From Nonomuraea sp. PA05 (lineage in GTDB: Bacteria > Actinomycetota > Actinomycetes > Streptosporangiales > Streptosporangiaceae), in the NCBI RefSeq assembly GCF_008086045.1, contig NZ_VSEY01000049.1, forward strand, positions 1 to 64,000: a DNA stretch of 64,000 nucleotides, read 5' to 3'. The notes beneath the pieces are model-generated. The model was not told where the DNA came from. It saw only the letters and a program-made list of their open reading frames with translations, and ran no database searches. Both the position numbers and the translations under genes were made by a program. Shown one piece after another: positions 32,481-39,451 of the stretch; within the stretch, counting starts at the first letter, position 1; the number at the start of each line of letters is the position of its first letter.

Positions 32481-32972
32481 TCAGAAGCGGTAAGGCGAGG
32501 CGGGCCAGCCGTAGCCGCGCGAGCCCCACGTGCCGCGAAGGCCCCAGCCGCGACTGCCCGGCGAGGCCCAGTTGGTGCTGTAGCCGTGGCCCTGGTTACC
32601 CCAGGTGCCGTTGTCGCCGTTACCCCAGTTGTTAACGCCCCAGTTGCCGGCGCCCCAGTTGTTGCCGCCGTTGCCCCAGTTGCCGCCGTTGTCCCAGTTG
32701 TTGCCGTTGTCCCAGCCGTTGCCGTGGCCGTGGCCGTTGCCCCAGTTGGAACCGTTGTCCCACTTGTCGTGGGCCGTGCCGTGGTCGCTCTCGCACGCGT
32801 CGGCCTCACGCTGACCCGCGAAGACGCCCCAGACGTCGATGCCCACCGAGCGCGAGGCGTCGGACAGGCTCAGGTTGCAGTACGACGGCACGGCGGCGGC
32901 CGGACCGGCCAGCGCGACGAGTGCAGCGGCCGTGGCGAGCGCGCCACCTGCCGCTATGAGCGTACGTTTCAT
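32481..32972 (-). CDS. Secreted Asn-Trp-Gly repeat protein
   Basis: 163 residues with a signal peptide (KRTLIAAGGALATAAALVALAGPAAA) and a GGGAGAG ribosome-binding site. The N-terminal third of the mature protein is ordinary (VPSYCNLSLSDASRSVGIDVWG) with two Cys that may pair (YCNL and DACESDHG). From about residue 70 it becomes a low-complexity repeat of NWGNG, GHGNGWDNGN and NNWGAGNWG, ending with SRGWGLRGTWGSRGYGWPASPYRF. Asn, Gly and Trp make up most of it. Such composition is typical of surface adhesins, phase-separating or amyloid-forming segments. I know no named family. The gene is monocistronic. Confidence 0.8.
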   Translation of the reverse strand: MKRTLIAAGGALATAAALVALAGPAAAVPSYCNLSLSDASRSVGIDVWGVFAGQREADACESDHGTAHDKWDNGSNWGNGHGHGNGWDNGNNWDNGGNWGNGGNNWGAGNWGVNNWGNGDNGTWGNQGHGYSTNWASPGSRGWGLRGTWGSRGYGWPASPYRF

Positions 32973-33150
32973 GATCTCTCCCTGTAGTCACGATGTGACA
33001 TCGGTTCCTCACTGTACGTAGCTGGCCCCGGAACGCCGTGTAACGCCACGCCCGGAACCGTCTCGTCGGTTTGTGGCCACCTGCGCCATAGCCGCCGGTT
33101 ATGACGACAGGTCTTGGACGGGATGGCCGACGCCGCCGCAAGATCGGGAC

Positions 33151-33585
33151 ATGCGAATCCTCCTCGGCGTGACGCTCCTTCTTTTCCTGGTCGTGAGCTG
33201 CGGCAGCCCGGCCGCGGCCCCGCCCTCCCCCACGGTCTCGGTCCCGGGCACCGCGGGGCCCATCGCGGGGGTGGATCGGGCGGCGCAGGCGTACGTGGAC
33301 GCGGTCAACGCCGGCGACCTGGACGCCCTGGTCGCCTCCTTCGCCCCGGGCGCCGAGATCGTCGACGTCAGCCGGAGCATCAAGGGGCACGACGCGATCA
33401 GGCGGTGGGCGGACACCGAGGTGATCGGCGGGACGTTGCGGGTGCTGTCGATCGCCGGTCGCAGGGCAGACGGGCAGAAGCTGCTCGTTCACTGGGCTCC
33501 CGGCGGATCCGGCGGCTGGCGGGCGCACTACGACTTCACCGTCGGGAACGGGCGCATCGTCAAGGCCGATCTCCAGTACGCCTGA
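33151..33585 (+). CDS. SnoaL/NTF2-like lipoprotein
   Basis: 144 residues from the ATG at 33151, chosen because it places the signal peptide and lipobox LLLFLVVSC at the N-terminus. A Pro/Ser/Thr-rich linker leads to an NTF2-like cone fold: GVDRAAQAYVDAVNAGDLDALVASFAPGAEIVDVSRSIKGHDAIRRWADTEVIGGTLRVLSI, ending VGNGRIVKADLQYA. SnoaL-type domains bind or isomerise small hydrophobic molecules; in a secreted lipoprotein the ligand is unknown. It lies 70 bp before the Nramp-like transporter with only a weak hairpin (ACCC/GGGT) between, so the pair may be co-transcribed. Confidence 0.85.
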   Translation: MRILLGVTLLLFLVVSCGSPAAAPPSPTVSVPGTAGPIAGVDRAAQAYVDAVNAGDLDALVASFAPGAEIVDVSRSIKGHDAIRRWADTEVIGGTLRVLSIAGRRADGQKLLVHWAPGGSGGWRAHYDFTVGNGRIVKADLQYA

Positions 33586-33655
33586 CACAACCCGCTTTTG
33601 GGTCTTGCTGCCTCCGCCCTTCGGGATCACCCTGGGGGCCACAGGAGGCACTGAC

Positions 33656-35134
33656 ATGTCGCACCCACTCGGAGTCAGCCGTCCCGATCTCGAAGTCACC
33701 GACCTGCCCACCCCGGAAGAAGTCTTCAAGGTTCGAAGAATCGGCTTCAAGGAACTGTTCAAGTACGCCGTCGGTCCGAGCCTGATCGCCCTGGGCATCT
33801 CGATCGGCAGCGGCGAGTGGCTGCTGGGCCCCCTCAACGTGGGGCAGTACGGATTCGTCGGCGTCGGCTGGGTCATCCTGGTCTCGGCGCTGCTGCAGAC
33901 GTTCTACAACGTCGAGTGCTCCCGCTACGTCCTGGCCACCGGCGAGACCCCCGTGGTCGGCTGGGGGCGGGTGCCGCCCGGCTGGATGTTGTGGGTGCCG
34001 CTGTCCGTCCTCATCGTCATCTTCGCGTTCATCGCGGGCGGCTGGGCCGCCTCGGCGGGGCAGGGCGTGTACGCGCTGGTGCACGGCGTCCCGCCGGCCG
34101 CCGACGACGCCGAGCCGCGTTTCTGGGCCATCGGCCTGCTCGTGCTGGTGTTCCTCATCACCGCCGCCGCCCGCCGCATCAGCCGCGCGCTGGAGCTGGC
34201 CAACTGGGTCATGGTCAGCACGATCCTGGTCGCCCTGCTGGCCGTGGACCTGCTCGTCGTCCCGTTCAGCATGTGGTGGGAGGGCATCCGCGGCTTCATC
34301 ACCCCGGCCGCGCCGCCCGCCGGAATCACCGCCACCCAGCTCGGCGGCCTGGCCGGGTTCACCGCCCTCGCCTCCGGCCTGAACTGGTACGTGATGGGCC
34401 ACTACCGCGACAAGGGTTACGGCATGGGGCACCGCGTCGGCTTCATCTCCGGGCTGCGCGGCGAGCGGCGCGCGATCCTGGCCAGCGGCGTCACCTTCCC
34501 CGACGACGAGCGCAACCGCGGCCTGTGGCGGCGCTGGTACCGGCTGCTCATGGTGGACATGTGGGGTGTGTTCTTCGTCGGCGCCATCCTCGGCATGCTG
34601 CTGCCCACGCTCCTCATGTCGCAGGCGGTCGCCTTGTCGGGCGAGAAGCCCACGCGGGCGAACGTGCCCACGTTCGTCGCCAGCGTCCTCGGCGACCAGT
34701 ACGGCCAGGTGGCCTTCTACGTCGCGCTCGTGGTCGGGGTGCTGATCCTGTTCTCCACCCAGCTCGGCATCTTCGAGGCCATGGTCCGGGTGACGACCGA
34801 CGCCGCCAACGCCACCAGCCCGCGCCTGCGCCGGCTCATCGAGGGCGACCCGCGCCGCTTCTACTACCCGTTCATGCTCCTGCTGCTCGTCATCATCTCG
34901 ATCGTGATCTTCCAGTCGCTGCCCGTGGGGCTGGTCGAATGGTCGGCGAACATGTCGAACCTAGGGGCGCTGATCTACCCGTTCCTGCTCATGTACCTGA
35001 ACAGCAAGCTGCCGCGCCCGGCTCGCCCGCGGCCCTGGCACTACGTGATCCTGGTGCTGAACTTCCTGTTCTTCGGGTTCTTCTTCGTCAACTTCATCGC
35101 CGACTTCCTGGGGGATCCGCTGGTCACCTTCTGA
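33656..35134 (+). CDS. Nramp-superfamily transporter with non-canonical metal site
   Basis: 492 residues, ATG at 33656 with AGGAGG upstream. About 11 membrane helices are seen. Helix 1 reads YAVGPSLIALGISIGSGEWLLGP: true Nramp Mn/Fe carriers have DPGN at the unwound point, here replaced by GSGE. The helix 6 region lacks the MPH motif (GLNWYVMGHYRDKG). It therefore belongs to the Nramp-like branch and is unlikely to carry Mn or Fe in the classical way; its cargo is unknown. Other helices (LGDQYGQVAFYVALVVGVLILFSTQLGIFEAMVRVTTDAAN) fit the LeuT-fold superfamily. Its 3' end overlaps the convergent gene by 94 bp. Confidence 0.85.
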   Translation: MSHPLGVSRPDLEVTDLPTPEEVFKVRRIGFKELFKYAVGPSLIALGISIGSGEWLLGPLNVGQYGFVGVGWVILVSALLQTFYNVECSRYVLATGETPVVGWGRVPPGWMLWVPLSVLIVIFAFIAGGWAASAGQGVYALVHGVPPAADDAEPRFWAIGLLVLVFLITAAARRISRALELANWVMVSTILVALLAVDLLVVPFSMWWEGIRGFITPAAPPAGITATQLGGLAGFTALASGLNWYVMGHYRDKGYGMGHRVGFISGLRGERRAILASGVTFPDDERNRGLWRRWYRLLMVDMWGVFFVGAILGMLLPTLLMSQAVALSGEKPTRANVPTFVASVLGDQYGQVAFYVALVVGVLILFSTQLGIFEAMVRVTTDAANATSPRLRRLIEGDPRRFYYPFMLLLLVIISIVIFQSLPVGLVEWSANMSNLGALIYPFLLMYLNSKLPRPARPRPWHYVILVLNFLFFGFFFVNFIADFLGDPLVTF

Positions 35135-35865
35135 CCGGCCGCCCAGAGCGTGATCGCGGCGTTCACCCTGCCCGCGGCGGGGTCGGCGAAGATGACGTAC
35201 GCGAGGTCGGAGGCGTGGGTCAGGATGCACAGGCGCTGGTGCGGCCTGGCCCGCCTCTCCCCGGCGGTGACGCCCTCCACGGGCGGGCTGCTGCGGCACT
35301 GCTCGCGGGAGGTGACGACCAGGGTGCGGTTCTGGTCGACGTAGACGCCGTCGCGGGCCAGGACCAGGTCCGCGTCGCCCGCCTCGGCGGGGGCGGGGCC
35401 GTCGGGGGTGAGTTTCCACAGGTCCATGGCGTTGCCGGCGGCCGGGACGGGGAAGGACGCGACGTCGTCGTAGGCAAGGGAGCTCGCGGGCGTCGCCGTG
35501 CCGTCCGCCGGGGAGGTCGCGGTCGGCGGCGTCACGGGGCTGGCCGCCGCAGGACCTGCGGGATTGGGCTCCCGGATCGTGAACAGCCGGAACGTGAGCA
35601 CGCTCGCGGCCACCAGCGTTGCGGTCATGGCCACGGGGAGCAGCACCCGGCCGAGCGACAGCGTCCACCGTGCCCGCGCGGGCTCGGCGGCGGGAAGCGG
35701 CTCCGGCGTGGGGGGTGGCAGGCCGAGGAGGGCGATCCAGTAGCGCTGCCACAGGCTGAGGTCGCGGCGCACCCGCAGGTCGCCCAGCTCGTACGGCCTG
35801 CTGTCGATGAGCGCGTCCCAGTACCGTCGCGCCAGCGTGCGCTCCCCGCGCCGGGCACCGCTCAC
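35041..35865 (-). CDS. Single-pass membrane protein overlapping the Nramp-like gene
   Basis: 274 residues from the GTG at 35865. A cytoplasmic N-terminus (RRYWDALIDSRPYELGDLRVRRDLSLWQRYWIALLG) is followed by one membrane segment (GRVLLPVAMTATLVAASVLTFRLF), a Pro/Ala/Thr-rich stalk and an outside domain (DLVLARDGVYVDQNRTLVVTSREQCRSS...LCILTHASDLAYVIFADPAAGRVNAAITLWA). The last 30 residues are Lys-rich (SGSPRKSAMKLTKKNPKNRK) and lie antisense to the Nramp-like gene, as if an original stop was lost. Its start region is tandemly duplicated upstream. It probably forms a unit with the small membrane protein gene before it. Function unknown. Confidence 0.7.
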   Translation of the reverse strand: MSGARRGERTLARRYWDALIDSRPYELGDLRVRRDLSLWQRYWIALLGLPPPTPEPLPAAEPARARWTLSLGRVLLPVAMTATLVAASVLTFRLFTIREPNPAGPAAASPVTPPTATSPADGTATPASSLAYDDVASFPVPAAGNAMDLWKLTPDGPAPAEAGDADLVLARDGVYVDQNRTLVVTSREQCRSSPPVEGVTAGERRARPHQRLCILTHASDLAYVIFADPAAGRVNAAITLWAAGQKVTSGSPRKSAMKLTKKNPKNRKFSTRIT

Positions 35866-35897
35866 GGCGTCACCTCCCGCGCCCGGGCACCGCTCAC
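35862..35897 (-). pseudogene. 11-codon mini-ORF 2 (duplicated start region)
   Basis: It reads MSGARAREVTP then TGA. It starts at 35897 with GTG overlapping the previous mini-ORF's stop and ends in a GTGA overlap with the membrane protein gene. It is a by-product of a 32-bp duplication, and may pass ribosomes on. Confidence 0.75.
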
Positions 35898-35929
35898 GGC
35901 GTCACCTCCCGCGCCCGGGCACCGCTCAC
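35894..35929 (-). pseudogene. 11-codon mini-ORF 1 (duplicated start region)
   Basis: Same peptide, MSGARAREVTP. Its GTG overlaps the stop of the upstream gene (GTGA) and its stop overlaps the next mini-ORF's GTG. The chain gene A, mini 1, mini 2, gene B is linked by three GTGA overlaps. Confidence 0.75.
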
Positions 35930-36291
35930 GGCGCGACCTCCCGGGCCTGCTCCGCCGGAGCGTCAGGGATCTGACGCAACGAGCGCAGGGTCCCGACCTG
36001 GCGCAGCAGCGCGGGCGCGGAGGCCCCGACCGCGATGGCCGCCATCGTGCCGGTGATCTGGTCCTTGAACAGCAGGCACGCCGCCGCCCCCAGCGCCAGC
36101 CGGGTCGCGGCCACGAGCGAGTCCGCGACCGGATCGAGGTACTCGTCCAGCCGCGGCAGCTTGCCGCCCTTCCGTTTCGACCTGGCCTTCCTGCGAGCCT
36201 GCTGCCAAGCCGTCAGCGAGCTCCACACGTACAGAATCTCGATGACCGCTCCCCCGACGGCCCCCAGACCCGCGGCCGTCAGTGCGTCCAT
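35926..36291 (-). CDS. Small membrane protein, 121 residues
   Basis: The ATG at 36291 lies next to a purine-rich GGGGGCGGAG; an ATG at 36327 is possible. There are two weakly hydrophobic helices (LTAAGLGAVGGAVIEILYVWSSL and LVAATRLALGAAACLLF...GTMAAIAVGASAPALLRQV) separated by a strongly basic stretch (QQARRKARSKRKGGKLPR). No family recognised. It is translationally linked to the downstream membrane protein through duplicated GTGA junctions, so the two may form a complex. Confidence 0.65.
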   Translation of the reverse strand: MDALTAAGLGAVGGAVIEILYVWSSLTAWQQARRKARSKRKGGKLPRLDEYLDPVADSLVAATRLALGAAACLLFKDQITGTMAAIAVGASAPALLRQVGTLRSLRQIPDAPAEQAREVAP

Positions 36292-36450
36292 GACTCCGCC
36301 CCCGTTCCGGGCTATGGGGCCCAGCATGCTCGGGCAGGTCGCGGGCGGGCGAGCACCCGATGGTCAGGTAGTGCTCACCCGCGAGGTGGACGAATGTGTC
36401 CGCCCCGGCGCCGCTTGTGGGAGACGGCCCCGGCGTGGTTCCTTGGCTGA

Positions 36451-38289
36451 GTGATCTCCCCCTACACGGGCTGGACCAGGGAGCACTGGGCCGGGCTGGC
36501 CGACCGCCTGCTGCTGTCGGCCCGCCGCCACGCCTCCCCCTCCCACGCCCGCATCAGCTTCCCCGGCGAGCCCGGCGGCTACGGCCCCGACGTGGACGCC
36601 CTGGAGGGTTTCGCGCGGACGTTCCTCGCGGCCGGGTTCCGGGTCGCGGGCGAGGGCGGGCGCGACCCGCTGAACCTGATGGAGTGGTACGCGCTGGGCA
36701 TCGCGGCCGGCACCGACCCGCACCACCCCGACCGCTGGGTCCGGCTGGACGAGCACGGCCAGGCCAAGGTGGAGGCCGCCTCCCTCGCGCTGGTCCTGCA
36801 CCTGACGAGGCCGTGGCTGTGGGACCGGCTGTCGTCGACGGTGCGCGAGCAGGTGGTGGACTACCTGGCGCCGGCGGTCGGGTCCGGCTACCCGCCGATC
36901 AACTGGGTGTGGTTCCAGATCGTCGTGGAGCAGTTCCTGGCCTCGGTCGGCGGCCCGTACGAGCAGGAGGACATCGACGCCGGCCTGGCGCTGTCGGAGA
37001 GCTTCGAACGCGCGGACGGCTGGTACGCCGACGGCTCGGAACGCGCCTACGACCACTACGCCGGCTGGGCGCTGCACTTCTACCCGCCGCTGTGGCGCGA
37101 GATGGCGGGCCTGCCGCCCGACCCCCGCCACCTGGCACGGCTCGAACGGTTCCTCGACGACGCCGTGCACCTGGTCGGCGCCGACGGCTCGCCGCTGATC
37201 CAGGGCCGCAGCCTCGCCTACCGCTTCGCCGCCGCCACGCCGTTCTGGGTGGGCGCCAGGGCCGGGGTCGGCTCGCCGGGGCTGCTGCGCAGGGCCGCGT
37301 CCGGCATCGTGCGGCACTTCGCCGGGCACGGCGCGCCCGGCGAGGACGGGCTGCTCACGCTGGGCTGGCACGGCCCCTACCGGGCGATCGCGCAGGACTA
37401 CTCCGGCCCCGGCTCGCCGTACTGGGCCGCCAAGGGCCTGTACGGGCTGGCGTTGCCTGCCGACCATCCGGTGTGGACGGCCGTGGAGGAGCCGCTGCCG
37501 GTGGAGCGGGGCGACTTCACGCGGGTCGTGCGGGCTCCCGGGTGGCTGGTGAGCGGCACGCGGGCGGACGGAGTGGTGCGCGTCGTCAACCACGGCACCG
37601 ACCATTCGTATCCTGGCTCGGACCTGGCCGACGCGCCGCTGTACGCGCGGCTGGGGTACTCGACGGCCACGTTCCCGCTGCTCGCGGGTGATCCGCTGGA
37701 CCAGTCGGTGGTGGTGCTGGACGAGGAGGGGCGGGCCAGCCACAGGACCGGTTTCACTGCGGGGGCCCTGGACGCGCTGCCGTCGGGCACGGTGGTGGGG
37801 TCGTCGCGCTGGCGGGCGCACTGGGGGGAGCAGGGGCCCGGACCTGATCACGGCTATTCCAGGGCGGGCGCGGAGATGCGGCACGGGCCGGAGGTGGAGG
37901 TCGTGTCGCTCGTGCGGGGGGCCTGGGAGGTGCGGCTGGCCCGGGTGGACGGGCGGGCGCGGGGGCTGCGGGTGGGCGGCTGGCCCGCGCCCGAGGGCGG
38001 CCCCGCCACGCGGGTGATCGGGGGGCCCGGGCTGAGCGCGTCCGGCACGCGGGTGATCGGCGAGGCCGGGTTGAGCGCGTCCGGTGTGGAGGTGGCGGGA
38101 ACGCCGCTGGGTGAGCGCACGCTGGTTCCGTGGTGCGCGACGCCCGGGGAGGTGAGACCCGGGCGCTGGTACGCCGCCGCGCTGCTGCTGGGCGACGGCG
38201 GGGAGCCGCCCGCGATCGACGGCGGGAAGATCACCTGGCCGGACGGGACGATCGACGACTTCACGACGATCCCGGTCCTGCCGGAGTGA
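36451..38289 (+). CDS. DUF2264 (GH154-type) protein, putative uronic-acid oligosaccharide hydrolase
   Basis: 612 residues from GTG 36451, no signal peptide. An (alpha/alpha) barrel region (1-390) has the DUF2264 signature: GGYGPDVDALEGFARTFLAAGFRVAGEGGRDPLNLMEWYALGIAAGTDP, NWVWFQIVVEQFL, ADGWYADGSERAYDHYAGWALHFYPPLW and GPGSPYWAAKGL. Characterised GH154 members act on glucuronic-acid-containing glycans. The C-terminal beta region carries two copies of a 13-residue unit, TRVIGGPGLSASG (39-bp repeat at 38009-38086), a recent expansion. No Shine-Dalgarno is visible at the GTG. It lies alone between divergent and convergent genes. Role in polysaccharide use is inferred. Confidence 0.8.
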   Translation: MISPYTGWTREHWAGLADRLLLSARRHASPSHARISFPGEPGGYGPDVDALEGFARTFLAAGFRVAGEGGRDPLNLMEWYALGIAAGTDPHHPDRWVRLDEHGQAKVEAASLALVLHLTRPWLWDRLSSTVREQVVDYLAPAVGSGYPPINWVWFQIVVEQFLASVGGPYEQEDIDAGLALSESFERADGWYADGSERAYDHYAGWALHFYPPLWREMAGLPPDPRHLARLERFLDDAVHLVGADGSPLIQGRSLAYRFAAATPFWVGARAGVGSPGLLRRAASGIVRHFAGHGAPGEDGLLTLGWHGPYRAIAQDYSGPGSPYWAAKGLYGLALPADHPVWTAVEEPLPVERGDFTRVVRAPGWLVSGTRADGVVRVVNHGTDHSYPGSDLADAPLYARLGYSTATFPLLAGDPLDQSVVVLDEEGRASHRTGFTAGALDALPSGTVVGSSRWRAHWGEQGPGPDHGYSRAGAEMRHGPEVEVVSLVRGAWEVRLARVDGRARGLRVGGWPAPEGGPATRVIGGPGLSASGTRVIGEAGLSASGVEVAGTPLGERTLVPWCATPGEVRPGRWYAAALLLGDGGEPPAIDGGKITWPDGTIDDFTTIPVLPE

Positions 38290-38291
38290 AA

Positions 38292-38335
38292 CCCGGCTTC
38301 CCGGCCACGGACGGTCCCGTGGCCGGGAAGCCGGG
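38292..38335. terminator. Very strong hairpin terminator
   Basis: CCCGGCTTCCCGGCCACGG (38292-38310) pairs over 19 bp without mismatch with 38317-38335, around the loop ACGGTC. It begins three bases after the DUF2264 stop. Confidence 0.9.
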
Positions 38336-38416
38336 CCCGTGACCTGGAGATCGGGGCCGTGGCCGGAAGCTGGCTCGCGGCCCTGAAGCCAGGTCAGTGG
38401 CCGGGAAGCCGGGTCA
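38317..38416. repeat. Degenerate ~39-bp repeats after the DUF2264 terminator
   Basis: The right arm of the hairpin (CGTGGCCGGGAAGCCGGG) recurs imperfectly at about 38357 and 38397. The gap to the Spo0M gene is thus filled with terminator-derived copies. No gene is seen here. Confidence 0.65.
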
Positions 38417-38424
38417 GCGGCGCG

Positions 38425-39402
38425 TCACCAGTCGCCGCCCTCGTCATCCCCCTCGAAGAACTCCTCCACGACCTCCTCGACGACCTCACCGGCCACGAGC
38501 CCGCCGACCACACCGGCGGCCCCGGCGGCGACCACCATGCCCATGCCGGCCCCGCCGTGGTGCCCGCCGTGGTGCCCGCCGTGGTGCCCGTGATGGCCGT
38601 CGTGGTGGCCGCCGCCGAAGGGCGCGTGCCCGCCGTACTGGGACAGGCTGTCGAGCCACCGCCCCAGCTCCCCCGCCCAGTCCGTACGCAGCGCGTCCTC
38701 ATGGCTGACGTGGAAGCGGCCGATGGCGTCGCCGGAGGAGTACCGGCCGGTGCGCTTGTCGGCCTCCAGCACCACCTGCAGCCCGGCCGGGTCGGCGACG
38801 AAGGTGACCTCGATCTCGCCCACGCGGCCCGCGTGGTGCCCGGTCGGGTAGAACTCGATCTCCTGGTAGAAGGGCAGCTCCTGCCGCACCCCGTACAGGT
38901 GTCCTGCCTCCAGGTCGGCGGACTTGAAGGCGAAGCCGAGCTGCAGGAACGACTCCAGGATGCGGAGCTGGGAGGGCAGCGGCTCGACGGCCACCATGTC
39001 GAGGTCGCCCTTGTCGACGGCCTTGGCGATGGCCAGTTCGGTGCGTACGCCGACGGCCATGCCCCGCAGCGGCTGCCCGGCGATCTCGCTGATCGGGGTC
39101 TCCCACGGGACGGAGATCTGGAAGACGACGGTGCGGTCCTCGCCCTTGCGCAGGGTGAAGGGGCCGGAGACGCGGACGCTGCCGAACTCGCTGAGCCCGG
39201 CGCTCTCGCCGCCCCCGTGCTCGATCTCCACCCGCGCGACCAGGCCGAGGGTGATGTGCTCGATCTCGGCGTCGAAGTCGCCGCCCTTGAGCCGCACCTC
39301 TCCCTCCAGCGTGCCGCCCGGCCGGGTACGCGGTGCGGACAGCACGGTGTCCACCGTCGGCGCGCCCACCCCGAGCGCACCCAGCATCCTCTTGAAGACC
39401 AC
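38425..39402 (-). CDS. Spo0M-family sporulation-control protein with His-rich linker and glycine-zipper tail
   Basis: 325 residues from the GTG at 39402 (GGGAGA upstream), giving the family start VFKRMLGALGVGAPTVDTVL. Arrestin-like beta sandwich segments follow (GGTLEGEVRLKGGDFDAEIEHITLGLVARVE, FQISVPWETPISEI, VGVRTELAIAKAVDKGDLDMVAVEPLPSQ). After about 250 comes an amphipathic helix DALRTDWAGELGRWLDSLSQYG. Then there are a His/Gly-rich run (GGHHDGHHGHHGGHHGG), a small-residue hydrophobic zipper (MGMVVAAGAAGVVGGLVAG) and an acidic end (EEFFEGDDEGGDW). Bacillus Spo0M modulates sporulation. The C-terminal part suggests metal binding and membrane insertion. It lies directly downstream of the ion channel gene. 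Confidence 0.9.
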   Translation of the reverse strand: MVFKRMLGALGVGAPTVDTVLSAPRTRPGGTLEGEVRLKGGDFDAEIEHITLGLVARVEIEHGGGESAGLSEFGSVRVSGPFTLRKGEDRTVVFQISVPWETPISEIAGQPLRGMAVGVRTELAIAKAVDKGDLDMVAVEPLPSQLRILESFLQLGFAFKSADLEAGHLYGVRQELPFYQEIEFYPTGHHAGRVGEIEVTFVADPAGLQVVLEADKRTGRYSSGDAIGRFHVSHEDALRTDWAGELGRWLDSLSQYGGHAPFGGGHHDGHHGHHGGHHGGHHGGAGMGMVVAAGAAGVVGGLVAGEVVEEVVEEFFEGDDEGGDW

Positions 39403-39451
39403 GGCTGTTGTTCTCCCTGTCGGCCGAAGATCGGAACGTGTGACGCCCGCG

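Larger units (their letters stand above)
35853..35940. repeat. 32-bp tandem repeats on a stop/start junction
   Basis: GGGCACCGCTCACGGCG blocks begin at 35853, 35885 and 35917, giving a 32-bp period. Each unit carries a GGGAGGTG ribosome-binding site and the GTGAGC start on the minus strand. The outermost copies diverge. Confidence 0.9.

Noticed and set aside
30998..32809. 600-codon minus-strand frame opposite glgC
   Set aside because: Antisense of a clear GlgC, with a low-complexity Thr/Ala/Gly N-terminus.
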